This document shows positions 35,895 to 48,176 of a stretch of 64,000 nt of DNA, one piece after another; position 1 is the stretch's first letter; the number at the start of each line of letters is the position of its first letter. This stretch comes from Paraphysomonas bandaiensis (Eukaryota; Chrysophyceae), in contig CBFFRP010000407.1 in assembly GCA_965644295.1 (NCBI GenBank), forward strand, positions 122,246 through 186,245, given 5' to 3'. Below the pieces are notes generated by a model. That model ran no database searches and had not been told where the DNA came from. It saw only the letters and a list, made by a program, of their open reading frames with translations. Both the position numbers and the translations under genes were made by a program.

Positions 35895-36389
35895 CTTGTA
35901 TATAGCTGCAGTTCGATTAGATATTACACAAACGAAACACCACTTTTATACTGCTGCTAATAAGAAATTTGTGGAATATATTGATTTTCTTGACTCAATT
36001 TCCCGCGACACTTAAGTAGGTTGGAAATATCACGCTACTCAAGACACATGGTGAACTCATGATTACTTTTTCTACTTTAGTTGAGAGTTGAGCCACAGAG
36101 GGGGTAGATGGCATGGTGAACAACAGTACACTGCTAATGAGATGAGTAATGATGGCTGGCAGTAAATTAAGAAGACGCACTAATCAACATAGCGGAAGTT
36201 ATTGATAAGCGAAATGATTAAAGAATTTGCGCCACATCACTCCTAAGCCAAGTCCCTTAAATTAAACTGCAGTACCAGTTTGAACAAAATAAACACAGCT
36301 GCAGAAAGTGCGTATCAATACTGAATGCTACCTGCTTCTACCACACCATAGATATCACAACAAAACGTAAACGCTACCCATTGGGTGCA
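35895..36389. other. Intergenic, nothing recognised
   Basis: Short region between the hAT-type element and the 3' end of the coiled-coil gene. No gene or repeat is seen. Confidence 0.4.
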
Positions 36390-37913
36390 TTATGATGTGT
36401 CTCCAGAAATTGAATGTGAAACCGACACGCCCTTTTCTGTAGAACTGCCCGCTATGACTGTGTCCGCCGTCCGCTGAACACTCTCAGAACCTTCTCTACT
36501 CTCACCGGATATGGAAGATACCGTATCAGGGCTACAACAAAAAGAGAGCAGTTACGTCATGTGCGCTGCAAGTATAGGATATAGTATAATATGCATACCT
36601 TGTGTGTGTATCAGAAAGGTTTATGGTGGCCATGTCTAGAGTTGCTGCGTCTCCGTCAGAGTACACTAGCTCGTCCTCTAGATGTAGAAATTCAGCGCTA
36701 TCCCTGACCTAAGACGGCAAAAGCATTACACACACATCAAAAAGTATTTAGTAAGACACGGACAAAGCATATTCCTTACTAACCTTCTCCCTGAGTTCCA
36801 CTAGCTGTAACAACCTCTGAGACGCCTCCGCGGTTTGTCGAGTTAAGTCTTGCAGATGGTTGACGCAATCCATTGATATACTCTGCACATAAGAGCAGTC
36901 GTGACAGTGTTCGTGATTGAATGACGTCGAATCATTGACACCAAACTCCTCTCCATTGGCGGATATGAGGTCCACCAAACATTTGTGTGCTTTGGTACAA
37001 TTTTGTAGGTTAACAAGGTGACCTTCTCTTATCTCCAATATGCTGGACAGTTTCAGCACGAATTGCTCACGGCACTACGAAATAAATAAGAAAAACATAA
37101 CAAGTATATAAATCATCTGCCCATACTACAATCCAAATATTATGCAGTATCTGTCCCAGGAAGATTATTTTCCTATTAACACGCTACTATCGATTCAATG
37201 CCGAATACAATTCACTATAAAATCTATATATCGAACACAGTACACATTACCTCTCTTATAGCATTAAGTCTTCTCATGAGCTCGGGGTGATCCGCATCTT
37301 CGCTAAGTTCTTGCTCCGATATGGGCCTCAATAGAACTGCCTTAGAGCCCCAGGAAACAAAGGTTCGGTTGTTTCGAACGGTTTCCATTACCTTTTGACG
37401 AACCAACTCAACGTTGAAGGCTACCATGGCCTTTACTAATGTACTTTCCGTGGAGAGACTGTTGACTGTATTTCTCATGGATTCAATGGTATCATCCTGG
37501 TCATCAATGTACTCCGCGTTATATGAAATGCATGCATCTAAACGTGATTTTAAATGTTTCGCTTGGTCACGCAGAGCTAATTTTTTCTCAACTATTTGAA
37601 TAATCAGATCTCGGAGGTGCTCTTCACACGCTTTAATGCGAGGTAACAAGGAGTTCATAGTTAATAATAATTTCTCATCTCGACGACGAGATCGCCATTG
37701 TCTAAATTTTTTTGCTGCTTGTAGCACTCCACTGCCCTCATCTTCACTCGGGTGGTCTCGTATTTGTGCCATTTGAGCAAGAAATGTTTGGCTTTCTTGA
37801 ATAAGTCCATCTAAATGAGAGAAATTTGGACCGATATCGACTATTCGAGTGGTTATATTCGTGTCTACAGAGCCATCAGATTTGGATCGTTCGAGCCGTC
37901 CAGCCATTCCCAT
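36390..37913 (-). CDS. Unknown coiled-coil protein (4 exons)
   Basis: Exons 37913-37251, 37074-36784, 36708-36599 and 36531-36390 join in frame with GT-AG introns to 401 residues. It is almost entirely helical: residues about 30-220 have regular hydrophobic spacing and many charged residues (for example IVEKKLALRDQAKHLKSRLD), and exon 2 continues in the same style (LTRQTAEASQRLLQLVELRE). The last 85 residues are Ser/Thr/Glu-rich and probably disordered. The pattern is compatible with a BAR-like or other helical-bundle scaffold, but no signature lets me name the family. The start MGMAGRLERSKSDGS has no targeting signal. Confidence 0.7.
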
Positions 37914-40652
37914 GCAGTGGTTAGAGGGCTCACAGGGGATACTTGCAATGGAAAATGATTATATAATGAGGAGAAGGAAGGGGGAGTGGGATGGGGTCTT
38001 ATGTTACTGTATATGTATTGTATAGTGCCATTATTAAAGTATAGTACTGTACAGGTGGGCTGTGTGTGTACTGGTATAACTAGCTATAGCTATATATATA
38101 TATGTATATATGGTGCTGTTGGTCTGTGACATAAACGAGGTGCGATGTACATACATCAGCAGTGTAAGACTATGGTACAGCAGTACAGCAGTATACCAAC
38201 AGTGTGTGGTATAGTATGGTAGATGGTAGGTGTACTAGGTACTGTACGACAACTGTACTGTATGACAACATGATGCTAATGAAGTACACAATCTCACAGT
38301 ACATTCGTCATGGTGTTGCAAATATCGCTCGTATAAGATACTATGGAAGATATATGCATGTGTACTCCATGTGATCATATAGACTATGGACCATAAATCG
38401 AGTAGGTCATTTGAAGAGGTGAATATAATAAATGGAGTCTGTGTTCTACGCACATACTGAAGAGTAGAAAACCCAACAGCACCAACATATATATCTGTAA
38501 GATGGTATAGTCATATGTATGTAGATATGTATAGTGTGTAATTGATGGTGTTGCTTTGAGAAAGACTAGACGTAGTATGGTGAAACGTGTACCGTTGTGT
38601 GACAATTGCTAGTCGATGCCCTTATTAGTATGAGTGGTAGCGGAATATAATCAAATTGTAATAGCATTTCGAAGTATTTCTCTCTCTCCATTTAGTTTGA
38701 GACACTACATTTCAAATTTACTTTCTGTGTGGGTAATATGTTTGGTGAGATGCGTACGACATCGCAGAAATTGTTAACTGTTCGTTTAGCAGTGCAAACC
38801 TTATTTCTGCGGGAAACTTTTATAACTTTTTGAGGTAGTAGTTCCTTGGCTATCAAATTATTTCAATCGGTATTTCACTCTGCATCTTTGCAGTCATAAA
38901 GTAGGGGCACACTTTTGCATTTTGCAACAGTGAAACAAAGCTGATGCACTGCCATCATCAACACATACTGCTCAGTATCCCAGTAGGAGCCAGCGGTGGT
39001 CTACACTTTGTCTACATAGACACCTTGGAAGAGCACGATACCTTCTTAGTACAAGATCATTTGCTAAATAACTGTTGTGTATATTACGGTGTTAAAATAA
39101 CTGTCAGGTAGCACCAGTACGTAGCTGCATCATATTTTGATGTAGTTGAATAAATAGGAGACTGTTCTCCAAGTTATACTACATACTATAATTATACACA
39201 AATGTTAGGTAACTACGTATTTTAAGTTATCGATGTAATATATTGATTTACTCTCATCATGCTAACGCTGTGCTTGCTATTCATTCGGTTCTATACTAAA
39301 CACAATACATTATATTACACACAAAATAGTTACAGTCAAATTAATAAACCACCAGTAAAAGAAATTCAAAGGAGGAAAATAACCTATCAAAGTGGCAAGT
39401 CAAAGGAAAATATTCTAATCTATGGCACGCTTTTTCTGGAAATGACAAGGTACGAGGGAAATTGCTGGAAGGATCGAACAACAACAACAATTATATGTCC
39501 CGTAATTGTCCAGAAATCGTGCACCATAACTATTCGACTCACTAATGACTAAAATTTGTCAACTTAGAGTCCCGATTCCACCACCAGCTATTTTCTGCAC
39601 TCGAGCTCCCTTTACCCTACTTGTGTTTTCCAACCATGCAATACAACATAAATGAAGTGGTTCTCACAGTGTCTTCAAGAAGGGCCAGAGTACAGAGCAT
39701 GCTGAATATCCTTTCCATTCACAGCGCAACCTGCGAAACATGACTACTGAGCTATTTCAGGATGTCACAGATTGTCACGTCAGCTCTATCAACGACATGA
39801 ATAAATGCTTCAGAATTGATGCAATGTCAAAGAGATATTACTATTGAGAGAGAGTTACGTATAAGGAGCTGGCATTGGAATGGTCAGCCAGCCTCTGTAG
39901 CACCCCACATATGGATCATTCGTCAGATTCAAATGATCTCGCTCATATACATATACGGCCGGCTCTATCATGTATCTCCAGCAGCCAGCCAGATCCAGTA
40001 TACAGTATACCCATACATTGGATACAGTGCTAGTGTAGGAAGATATCTAGATATCAGATATCCAGGGGACAGTGTGGTACAGAGGGTGGTTGTGCATATC
40101 GATTTCATCAAAAAAGTCACTTTTTTTCATTTCACTGAAAAAACAATGAACAAATATGCACAACCACCCCCAGTATGGTATGGTATGGTATGATTCGAAG
40201 GGGCGTCTCATACGAAAAAAAAAAGAAGCAAGCCTTCGGCGTCGACAGCACTAGAAAAAAAGTTCCGTCGTATGTAAATAATTCGATTTTGATTTCGAAA
40301 GAATACCCCGAATACCAGGAATACACACATACACACTGGCCCATGCCCCAGAACATGTGTGGAGAAGTACCGATTTATCTTTTATTCGTTTTTGCAGAAA
40401 GAATAATTAGATAAATTATCCGGATTCACCGTACAGAAGATCCCCAAAAATATGAAAGATCAAATAATGTATGAAAGTCCTCGTTTCATACCATGTGGTC
40501 GTTGCAGGGAAGTACTGGTATGGACATACATACGGTATAAACCCACATGACACTATCGCCTAAAATCTCTGCCACTGGCACTGCCATATGCCAATTGTCC
40601 AGTACACAGACATACATTAGAGTTGAGTTCAATTATATGTCACTATAGTTGA
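37914..40652. other. Long intergenic stretch
   Basis: About 2.7 kb with low-complexity TA and GTAC-rich tracts (38090-38230) and many short frames, none convincing. A short TATGG tandem lies near 40176-40192. Frames at 39259-39552 and 39816-40193 lack any signature. The last part presumably holds the promoter of the next gene. Confidence 0.4.
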
Positions 40653-41612
40653 ATGGTTTATAGTAGCATCATGTCTGAAAATAACCCCTCTAAGATGGAC
40701 TTAATGAATACGAACAGCAACATATTCCACAACAGTTTCCCCTTATGTCACGATAACGACAATGCATTCCCCACCAATACGGAACTAAAGAAGAAGCAGT
40801 ACTCCAATGATCAAGGAGCAGGAACAAGAGCAGGAGCAGGAGCAACAAAAGAGTGTCGTTTAAGTGTTCCTCCTCTCTTAAGAGAAGTCAATGGCATGAC
40901 ATATGAGGTATCGCATGACACCTATACAGAACTCTGTCGTCTAATTATCTTCGATCAGGTGGTAAGCGAGCGTATATACGCGTGTTACACCCGAGGAATG
41001 GTACACACAATGTTTACAGTGGTCAACGACGGAGGTAGCTATCACAGCGCGTTTATGAAGGTATATATTACTTGTGTGTATAATGTGTACAGCTTTTCAA
41101 CTATGGATGTATAGGGCGATGACTCGGCGTATTCCACTCTTCGAAACTACTTAAAAGAACACTCTCTGCCTCAGGATTGTCCCTTAGTTCCCCAAAGAAA
41201 AGACCCAACGACTACCGAGTACACACTTTTGAAGCAAGCTGTCACAACTGTACGAGAGTCGAAGAATAATCTATACGAACAGGCAGCCCAGACACTCTGT
41301 CTACTTTCAGAATATGAAAGTCTATCAAAATGTCACCTCATACACCCACGCGTATTAGAAGTATTTTCCAGATTACTTCTCTGTGGAAACAGCACGTGCG
41401 CTCATTTTACATTGAAAGCCTTGAAAAACATACTCAAATTCTCTCCTCCATTGCCCAGCGATGAGCATGATGTAAAACCAGCCGTCATGAGACTTGGCAA
41501 AGATATTGAGGACCAACATATAAGAATAGCAGTTCGGACACTTGGCGGGGGTATTCCTCCGCAATGCTTGTTGCTGAGAAAGGAAGTGGTCGAAGTTCTG
41601 AAATTACTGTAA
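40653..41612 (+). CDS. Unknown protein with armadillo-like helical repeats (2 exons)
   Basis: Exons 40653-41060 and 41115-41612 join in frame over a 54-bp intron to 301 residues. A second start at residue 7 (MSENNPSK) is equally possible. Residues 1-75 are polar with a short Gly/Ala/Arg/Thr-rich repeat. The central part has LSVPPLLREVNGMTYEVSHD. The C-terminal half contains EQAAQTLCLLSEYESLSKC and HFTLKALKNILKFS, spaced like consecutive ARM/HEAT helices. No catalytic motif is visible. It may be a small scaffold or adaptor; I cannot assign a family. Confidence 0.6.
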
Positions 41613-42867
41613 ACCCATTGACGAAAAGATGACAGATGTACAGCTGTATATAGGATGATACTATCGGAGTAGGTTGGCTAAATGAGATAGGGTGATATTT
41701 GTCGTACAATCTTAGGAATTGTGCCACGGAGAAAGGCACCTCACAATAACAAACGTGGTTGTACGGTGAGCCGTACGTTGACGGATATAACATGTCTGTT
41801 GTCACAAAAGCAATGAAAAATCAAAAATTAATGTTGTGTTGCGTTATGCTGGAAGTTAGTAATCGAGCTGTCAGCTCACACGATACTCAATTAATTAAAA
41901 TTGCAACAACCATTTTCATCATAATCGCAACTTGCGATATTAATTGGTTTCGTTATCACCAATTCGAAATTATTTCTAATTTTCACTCCCCCGTATTCTA
42001 CCATAAAATCTACCTTTAACATATATATTTATCCCCATTTCGTCTCAAAAAAAGCTCTTTTTTGACCTGATATAGGCTCAGCACACACAACAACGACGAA
42101 AACCTGCAAGGTGTTGAAATAGTACGTAAGTGTGACGATGAATGCGAATAGTTATAGTTACACAATAGGCTTCTTATTGCCTTAATTTTGGCATCATCAT
42201 CACATTTATATACAATACGTTTAACCTCTGTTAGTGTGCCTGATTAAATGATGTGTGTATGATATGAGGCACACAATATCATGATTATAAGCACAATGTG
42301 ACCCAAACCCTGAATGAACTGGATGCCACTGCCTCTTTAACCACCTATTATGGCACTTAAGCTCTCCTGTAATACTATTGAAGTTGTTTTAAAGTTGGTT
42401 CTTGCCGTAACGCTAAAAAGTAGCTTTCGTAGAGCCAAATGGTAGGATATTAGAGTTAAACACTAGCTAGTTAAATTGTTTTGCTACATTAGATATGACC
42501 CATACAGCCGGTTTGCTAATAATCAGACAATCACTATGCACATCTGTCATCAATATTTTCGCATCGTTATATACAAACTTGTATAATTATTTTGCCTTGT
42601 AGTGTGAGCAAACTTTTTCCAAACCTGGGGGGAAAATTTCCAAATATTTTTATGAATTTTTTCTAGTTGAATGTACATATTTAATTATTCTTCATAATTT
42701 TTGGGTATGGTCGGGGACATTGTCCTTATTAGCATAAAAAGAAGCAAACGTTTTCTCAAACGAGAATAGTAAAGCGTGATGAATATTATCACCACAATAT
42801 AGTTTAATCATTAAATGGAAAACTAAACAAGAATAAGAATATTGAAATAGTACACCAGACATCAGAC
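41613..42867. other. Intergenic with retroelement tail fragment
   Basis: Mostly AT-rich with no gene. The segment 42405-42495 resembles the tail variant of copy D (16185-16265) in reverse orientation, a remnant of another truncated insertion. Confidence 0.4.
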
Positions 42868-43310
42868 TTCAACAAAGTCGGACTTGCACTTTTTTGTGGT
42901 GTTCTGGGGGATAAGTACCGGAGATATTTTCGGGAAACTAACGTGAGCCACATTTTTTGTAGCCAACTGATAGCGTTCTGCCCGCTCATAGCCAAATGCT
43001 TGTGTGGTACGAGGGACACAAACAGTGCTACTTGACGAAAAAAATGGCGACCAGGAATGGGTCCACCTCATGAGCATCCGGGACTGGGCCCACCTCAAGG
43101 GCATTTGGGGTTGAGCTGCCCGCTGAAGTCGGGTATTTGGAATGAGTGCACCTTAAGGACTCAGAAATCCTGAAGTTAGCAGATGTCAGGTATATCAACT
43201 TTTGCTTTCTCACTGCGTTTGAGTGATAGAGCGAAAGTGGCTGCACATTGAGCTTGCGGAAATGCACAGATAGTTCTCGTAGCTCTTAATAGTAGAATGT
43301 TAGCATATAG
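42868..43310 (+). mobile_element. Short non-autonomous retroelement, copy E
   Basis: Starts with the head CTTCAACAAAGTCGGACTTG, continues through GTTCTGGGGGATAAGTACCG and the GGGCCCACCTCAAGGGC block, and ends in a degraded stem-loop tail near 43240-43310. It is complete in outline but diverged from copy A. It lies directly downstream of the LINE at 43415-48176 on the map but in the opposite orientation. Confidence 0.65.
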
Positions 43311-43627
43311 GTTTTTATTAATTTATCACTTAGTGTAGTTCCTTGATTACACGTCTACTATTCAACATAAACAGTATACTAGAATTTGGGTTGATGGAGG
43401 ATGATATATGAAAGTCTGATTATTACATGAGTACGGTTGCGTACAGAAACTAGTTTATGTCTATAGATTAGCTAATAACTAGATTTGCTATATACTACTA
43501 GTGGCGGGCAACCGTCTCGGGACTGCTGGTGCATCGCTGCGAGCACCATGGTGCAACCGTCCCTTGTAGTGAGGTTAGTCGGGGGGTCTACCTTTGGGCA
43601 ATGTGTCTGGCGGGCCTGTGCCATGGA

Positions 43628-44359
43628 TTATGTGGGGGGTGGGTGAGGCGAGATGTATATATGAGAGTGCAAGTCGGTGGTGGAGATGGTGCTGGTTGTT
43701 GAGGTGGGGTTTCGGCTACAAGTAAGGAGAAGTTGTTTCCGGAGTGGTTCCGCTTGCCTCTGTCGGGTCTGGTCTCTTGCAGAGAGTGTAGTTCGTGGGG
43801 TGGATGTCTCCTGGAGTAGCTGGAGTACTTTTGGTGTCGGGTGGGTATCCTGGGGCTGGCGTTGCTTTGCGTGTGTCGGGACCGGTGTTGCCGGTGCCGT
43901 GTCTACGTTGTGGTATCTGTGTCCCCTATTGCGAAGCATGCGGAGCCCTCCATCATATAGGGGGAGTAGGATAGAGGCGATGGATTTTTCTAGTGTGTGG
44001 AATTGATGTTCGAGCAGTGAGCTGGATATGTGGCGTCCGAATGCGTCGGCCATTTGTGTGGCAGTAATGTGGCCGGTCCAGTAGCGCTCAACCTGGGGGG
44101 TGGTTGGGTTCCATGCGGCTTTGGCTAGTTTGGTTATGGCGGTGTAAAACCAGGGATGGGGGAGCGTGCGTGTGCGAAGTTTGTCAAGCTTATTGTGGTG
44201 TGCTTGGTGGACATCTTCACGTATGTGAATGATGTCAGGGTGAGTGCAGGTGAGAAGCATGTGCGCCATCATGTTGTCTGTGGGGTGTGCACAGTCTGCG
44301 CATGTGGAAGCCGTTGTGCGATCATGTCCGGATTTTCCTTTGGCTCGGTTTCTACCCAT
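43628..44359 (-). pseudogene. Family 2 LINE zinc-finger C-terminal segment
   Basis: The frame of about 240 residues begins with MGRNRAKGKSGHDRTTAS and contains a CxxC...H...C finger (CADCAHPTDNMMAHMLLTC). It then has VPQVERYWTGHITATQMADA, matching family 1 in the same place, and a Pro/Thr-rich end. Upstream coding (44359-44727) continues in another frame, so the polyprotein is interrupted here. Confidence 0.7.
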
Positions 44360-44739
44360 TGCAAAGGATTTGTCCCATACGTATGCCGTCTCGCGTATAC
44401 GCTCTGCGAGGGGGTGTAGTGTTTGGAGGAGTTATGGGTACGGAGGGGATGGAGCTTGTGTGGGAGCCTTCTTGTTCCGCTGCGTCGTGTCCAATACTGC
44501 GGGTCTCGTTGCGTTTGTGCTGCATACATGCTATCTCGTCGGAGGGTGTATTGATGGAGGTCCCACTGGTGGTGGAGATCTGTAACAACGTCTCCTAGCA
44601 TAGGACCGAGGTCTGTGAGGAGGTGTGTATCGTATCTACGCCAGTGCCATTGACCCGTGGTGAAGAATTCTTCCAGTATGTGCGTAGCGTCAGTTGTGAC
44701 AACACTGTAGTTGGAGGCTCCGAGCACTTTGTCTAGTGT

Positions 44740-45381
44740 CTACCAGTCGCCGCTGGCGGCGGCGTCAGCTATATAAATGCCGTGGTCAGTGTAGGTCCAG
44801 TTGCTTTGATCTTGTGTTCTACGTTCGGGGCGCGAGCGCGTCCATTGTATTGGACGCTGTTTAAGAGCTGTGGTGACGAGGCATTCGTAAAATATTCCCT
44901 TGGGCTTTGTTCCGAGGGCGCGCCGTCTGTGTGAGAGGGCCTCTTTGGTCCGCGTCTGTACCGTCTGGCAGTCAGTCCAGATTGGCACGGAAGAGTGGAG
45001 TACATTGGAGAATGTTAGTGTTGCTGACATTGCAAGGGTTTCGTAGGTGTATGCGTTGAGGCCAGGCGCTGTGTGCTGTGGCTGGTGCCGTAAGTTGTAG
45101 GGTTTTGGTTTGTCTGTGACCGCAGGTGTTCTTCTTGGGCGGGAGCCATACAATTGCAGCAGCTCCTCCGTCGTGAGAATTGGGCTGTGTGTGGGTGTTG
45201 CCGAGTAGGTGAGCAGGGGTGAGGTGTGTGCGTGTGAAGGATCCATCCGTGAAGATGGCTTTTTGTAAGCATATTTGTGATCATTGTACAGTTGTAGCTG
45301 TGATTGGACTTTGTCAATGGTAGCTCGGAATTGTGGCGTAGCTGGGGAGGGAGGTTGTATTCTGATGCCTAAAGTAAACAT
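44740..45381 (-). pseudogene. Family 2 LINE RNase H segment
   Basis: Contains WTDCQTVQ (a catalytic Asp strand) and HGIYIADAAASGDW (the last Asp), with RRRALGTKPKGIFYEC and WTRSRPERRT between them, parallel to the family 1 domain. The His expected before the PERR motif is replaced (SRPERR instead of SHPKRR in family 1), so activity would be doubtful even without the other breaks. The segment starts right after the AT-rich insertion. Confidence 0.65.
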
Positions 45382-45519
45382 TATGCAAACGTGGGAATTT
45401 TACGATATTTTGGGAAATTTAGGAGTATTTACAGTATTTAAGTAGAAAATGTTAAAGAAACAATTCTATTTGTGGTATTAGGGTTAGAGACAACAAAAAA
45501 TATTAATTTTATTATAATT
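45382..45519. other. AT-rich insertion inside LINE reverse transcriptase
   Basis: About 140 bp of very AT-rich sequence without coding potential separate the RT frame from the RNase H frame. The RT region that should carry the YxDD catalytic motif is missing here, so insertion was accompanied by deletion. The inserted sequence shows no terminal repeats I can identify. Confidence 0.55.
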
Positions 45520-46236
45520 TTAAGTCTCATAGGATGTAACAGAAGCGCCTTTTTGCTTACCAGCAACCACGTTATACGTTCCCCCTTGTGTGACTCCTCT
45601 CTCCGCGGAGAATCCCATGTCAGGGTGCTGGATAAAGGAGCCATCTGAGCCAAGAAGCAGTTCTTCGAGTGATCGGGGATCGATGTTGTCGGCCATGTGT
45701 GGGGTCCAGATGAAGGTGCGACCCCCATCGTCGAGGTCGCTTAGCCATTTGATAGTGTCATCGGGGACACCAAGTCTTGCCCATGCTTTGAGAAGATTGG
45801 GTGCGATGGAGTCGAAGGCCTTTTGACAGTCCCAGAAGGTGCAGAGTTTCACATGCCCGGTAAGTTTGGCCAGTTCCGTGGCCACGAGGACTCGTAGAAT
45901 GGCCGTGTCCGTGCCGTGTCGCCATCGATAGCCGTGTTGCGCAGGGTGCAGTACTTCATCTTCTTCCCATATGTGGAGGAGCCGGTGGGTGATGATACGG
46001 GTCATTGTTTTGCGCAAAACCTCTAGGAGCCCTATCGCTCGGAGGTTCTTCAGAGACGTGTGTCCTGGTTTTTTAAGAAGTGGCGTCATGACTCTGTCTC
46101 TCCACCAGCGTGGCACATGGCGATGGGTCCAGAGGGTTTGGAGGAGGCCTAAAACTTCAATCTTTATTTCAGGGGTCCATTTCTTTATCATGTTGGTGGT
46201 GACCATGGATGGCCCGGGCGCTTTATCCTTGGCCAT
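45520..46236 (-). pseudogene. Family 2 LINE reverse transcriptase, truncated
   Basis: The 238-codon frame has the RT fingers/palm signatures: APGPSMVTTNMIKKW, LRAIGLLEVLRKTMTRIIT, HPAQHGYRWRHGTDTAI, then CTFWDCQKAFDS (palm motif A with catalytic Asp) and AERGVTQGG (motif B region). The motif C aspartates (YxDD) are lost at the AT-rich insertion. Upstream protein to about 46800 continues in other frames. Confidence 0.8.
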
Positions 46237-46738
46237 CCCGTCCAGAGTGGAGTGGAACTCGCTTATTGTGATCTGCTGTCATAGAGCGTCTTGGATCTTT
46301 TTAGCTGTGGCGGAGGTAACCTTTGTTTTGCATAGGTTTCGTAGGCCAAGCTGGTGGTGATCGGGAATGGCGGAGTGTGGATGCCAGGGTGTGTTCATGT
46401 CGGCGCCAGCTGCGAGCTCGTGCCACCAGGTGTCGTCATGATGTAGCTTGTGGGCGACTGGATCAAGTCCGGATGGGATGGAGTGGTGGGCTGTGAAATG
46501 TTTGTTCTCAGCTCGTCCTGTATGTCTATGGGGAGGGTTTTAGGGTGGCTCCGTCCTCTAGGGTGAGTCGGGTGAGGGGCGGCGTCTGTTTGCGCTTCAA
46601 TCCTATTGTCTGAAGGACTTTTCCGATGTGTTGGAGTTCCAGGTGGGCTTGGATGGTGTGGGTCCTGTGGGTCATACGCTTCCGCATTTCTGTTCTTGCT
46701 CTTCCTTGGAGCATTCGGGTAAGGTTATCCCGTAGGGT

Positions 46739-46812
46739 GTCAAACTGTGTGCTATTGATGGTCGCAACAGTCCATGTCAAACTGTGTGCTATTGATGGTC
46801 GCAACAGTCCAT
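46739..46812. repeat. 37-bp tandem duplication within LINE
   Basis: A 37-bp unit starting CAAACTGTGTGCTATTGATG is present twice in direct succession (46739-46775, 46776-46812). It shifts the LINE reading frame by one base and is probably a replication slippage event after insertion. Confidence 0.85.
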
Positions 46813-47376
46813 GTCAGTATCTGGCGTGGATCCACGGCAGGCTTGATGATGGTGGTGGGTGGGTGGGATGGGTCCTCTGAAGCGTGGTCCAGGGCGGCTA
46901 TATGGTGACCTCCCATCGCTGGAGGCCTCTTCGTGTAAGACTGTAGAGACGTGTGTCATCTACATGAGGGTGGAGATAGCCGGCTCTGTTGAAAAACTTT
47001 CTCTTTAGGTAGATGACTAAGTGGAGCGCTGTTTGAATAACTCTCATTTCCGCAGAAAAGCCGTCTTTGAAGCGGGAACGTTTGCGTTGGCAGAGGTGGT
47101 GAATGCGTGTTTTCTTCGTTCTATCTGCGCTACGTGTGTCGTGAGCCGCGTCGATGGTGATGCGATGGATTAGTGCTATTTTAGTGGCGGCGCGGTCGGC
47201 AGGGTGTGGGTGTGCCGAGGGCTCCGGGAGGGATTGATGATGTGTGCTGAGATGCTGTTGGTATTCCTCCACCATTTCCTGATCGGCGGGATTGATGTTA
47301 AGCCTTGGCAGGATCTGAAGGTGTTGCTCCTTCGGCAGGGGGGGTCCTGTTCCACTGATGCAGAAGTCGGTCCAAA

Positions 47377-48176
47377 CCGGTCTGTGGTCAAAGGTTGCTG
47401 CCGTGAGGGCGCCCGAGGTGTAGCACCCGTTGCCAGAAATTTGTATGTATATGTGGGAAGAGGTGTATGTAGAATGTGGTCTATTCTGGAGATTCCGCGG
47501 TCTTTCCGGAAGAAGGTGAAGTACGGGTCCTCAGTGTTTAGGGTCTGTATGAGGGGCTGTAAGTTGGAGGGATGTTGCTATTCCACGTAGGTCTCGCTTT
47601 CCAGCATGGCCCTCGAGAGAGGCATTGAAGTCACCGCCTACAAGGACTGTGTGACCGTTGGCCCTGGCTTTAACAATCCATTTTGTAAGGATGTTCGTGA
47701 GGATGGAATACGGTCGTCAGGCACCATTTTTGGGCGTCGCTTTTCCAAAGGCTCGTAGTGATGCCCACAGCGTGCACGGGACAGCAGTCGCAGGTTTAGG
47801 GGGTAGGTATGCTCCTATTATGGTGAGTCGGTCGTCGATGTCTGGTCTGCCAGTGTGAAATTCGATGCGAGATATGAGGCCGAGGCCCGTACAGTCAGAA
47901 TTGGTATATTGGATGCGCCCTTTCCATGTTTCACTTATCACCGCGAGGGCGCCCCCCATGTGTGGGTCAGTGGGTCCGAGCTTCGGTTTCGTGTTAAGAA
48001 AGCAGCATACGAGAACACCTGGGATCTGGTCCTGTATATAGTCGTCTAGGTAGGCTGCTTGTCTTTGTGAGAGCCGTACGTCTAGGAGGTAAAGGCAATC
48101 TAGACTTTGAGAGCGAAAGTAGTGGAGTATGGCCTCTATTTTTCCGGGGTTGCTGGAAGGGTTGCTACTACAGATA
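47377..48176 (-). pseudogene. Family 2 LINE AP-like endonuclease, frame-broken
   Basis: Pieces of the endonuclease/exonuclease/phosphatase fold appear in order: YLLDVRLSQ near 48090, GALAVISETWKGRI near 47940, LTIIGAYLPPK near 47810, GGDFNA near 47621-47635 and TFDHRP near 47377-47395. GDFN and the D-H pair are catalytic elements. At least one frameshift and a stop split the frame. This enzyme nicks the target DNA for target-primed reverse transcription. The true 5' end of the element beyond 48176 is not identifiable. Confidence 0.7.

Larger units (their letters stand above)
43415..48176 (-). mobile_element. Family 2 LINE with endonuclease, RT, RNase H and zinc-finger segments; broken
   Basis: On the minus strand the order is AP-type endonuclease (48176-47377), linker (47275-46526), reverse transcriptase (46236-45520), RNase H (45381-44740), zinc-finger region (44359-43628) and 3' tail with stem-loop GCACCATGGTGC (about 43545). 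This is the order of I-like LINEs with RNase H. The GC-rich coding body stands out from the AT-rich surroundings. Frameshifts, a 140-bp AT-rich insertion and loss of part of the RT show that it is dead. It is related to, but clearly different from, family 1 (7052-9420 and 55311-56501). Confidence 0.85.

Noticed and set aside
43677-48049. Plus-strand frames of 66-129 codons across the family 2 LINE
   Set aside because: They are antisense shadows of the GC-rich minus-strand LINE coding sequence and are low-complexity in Gly, Val, Cys and Arg.
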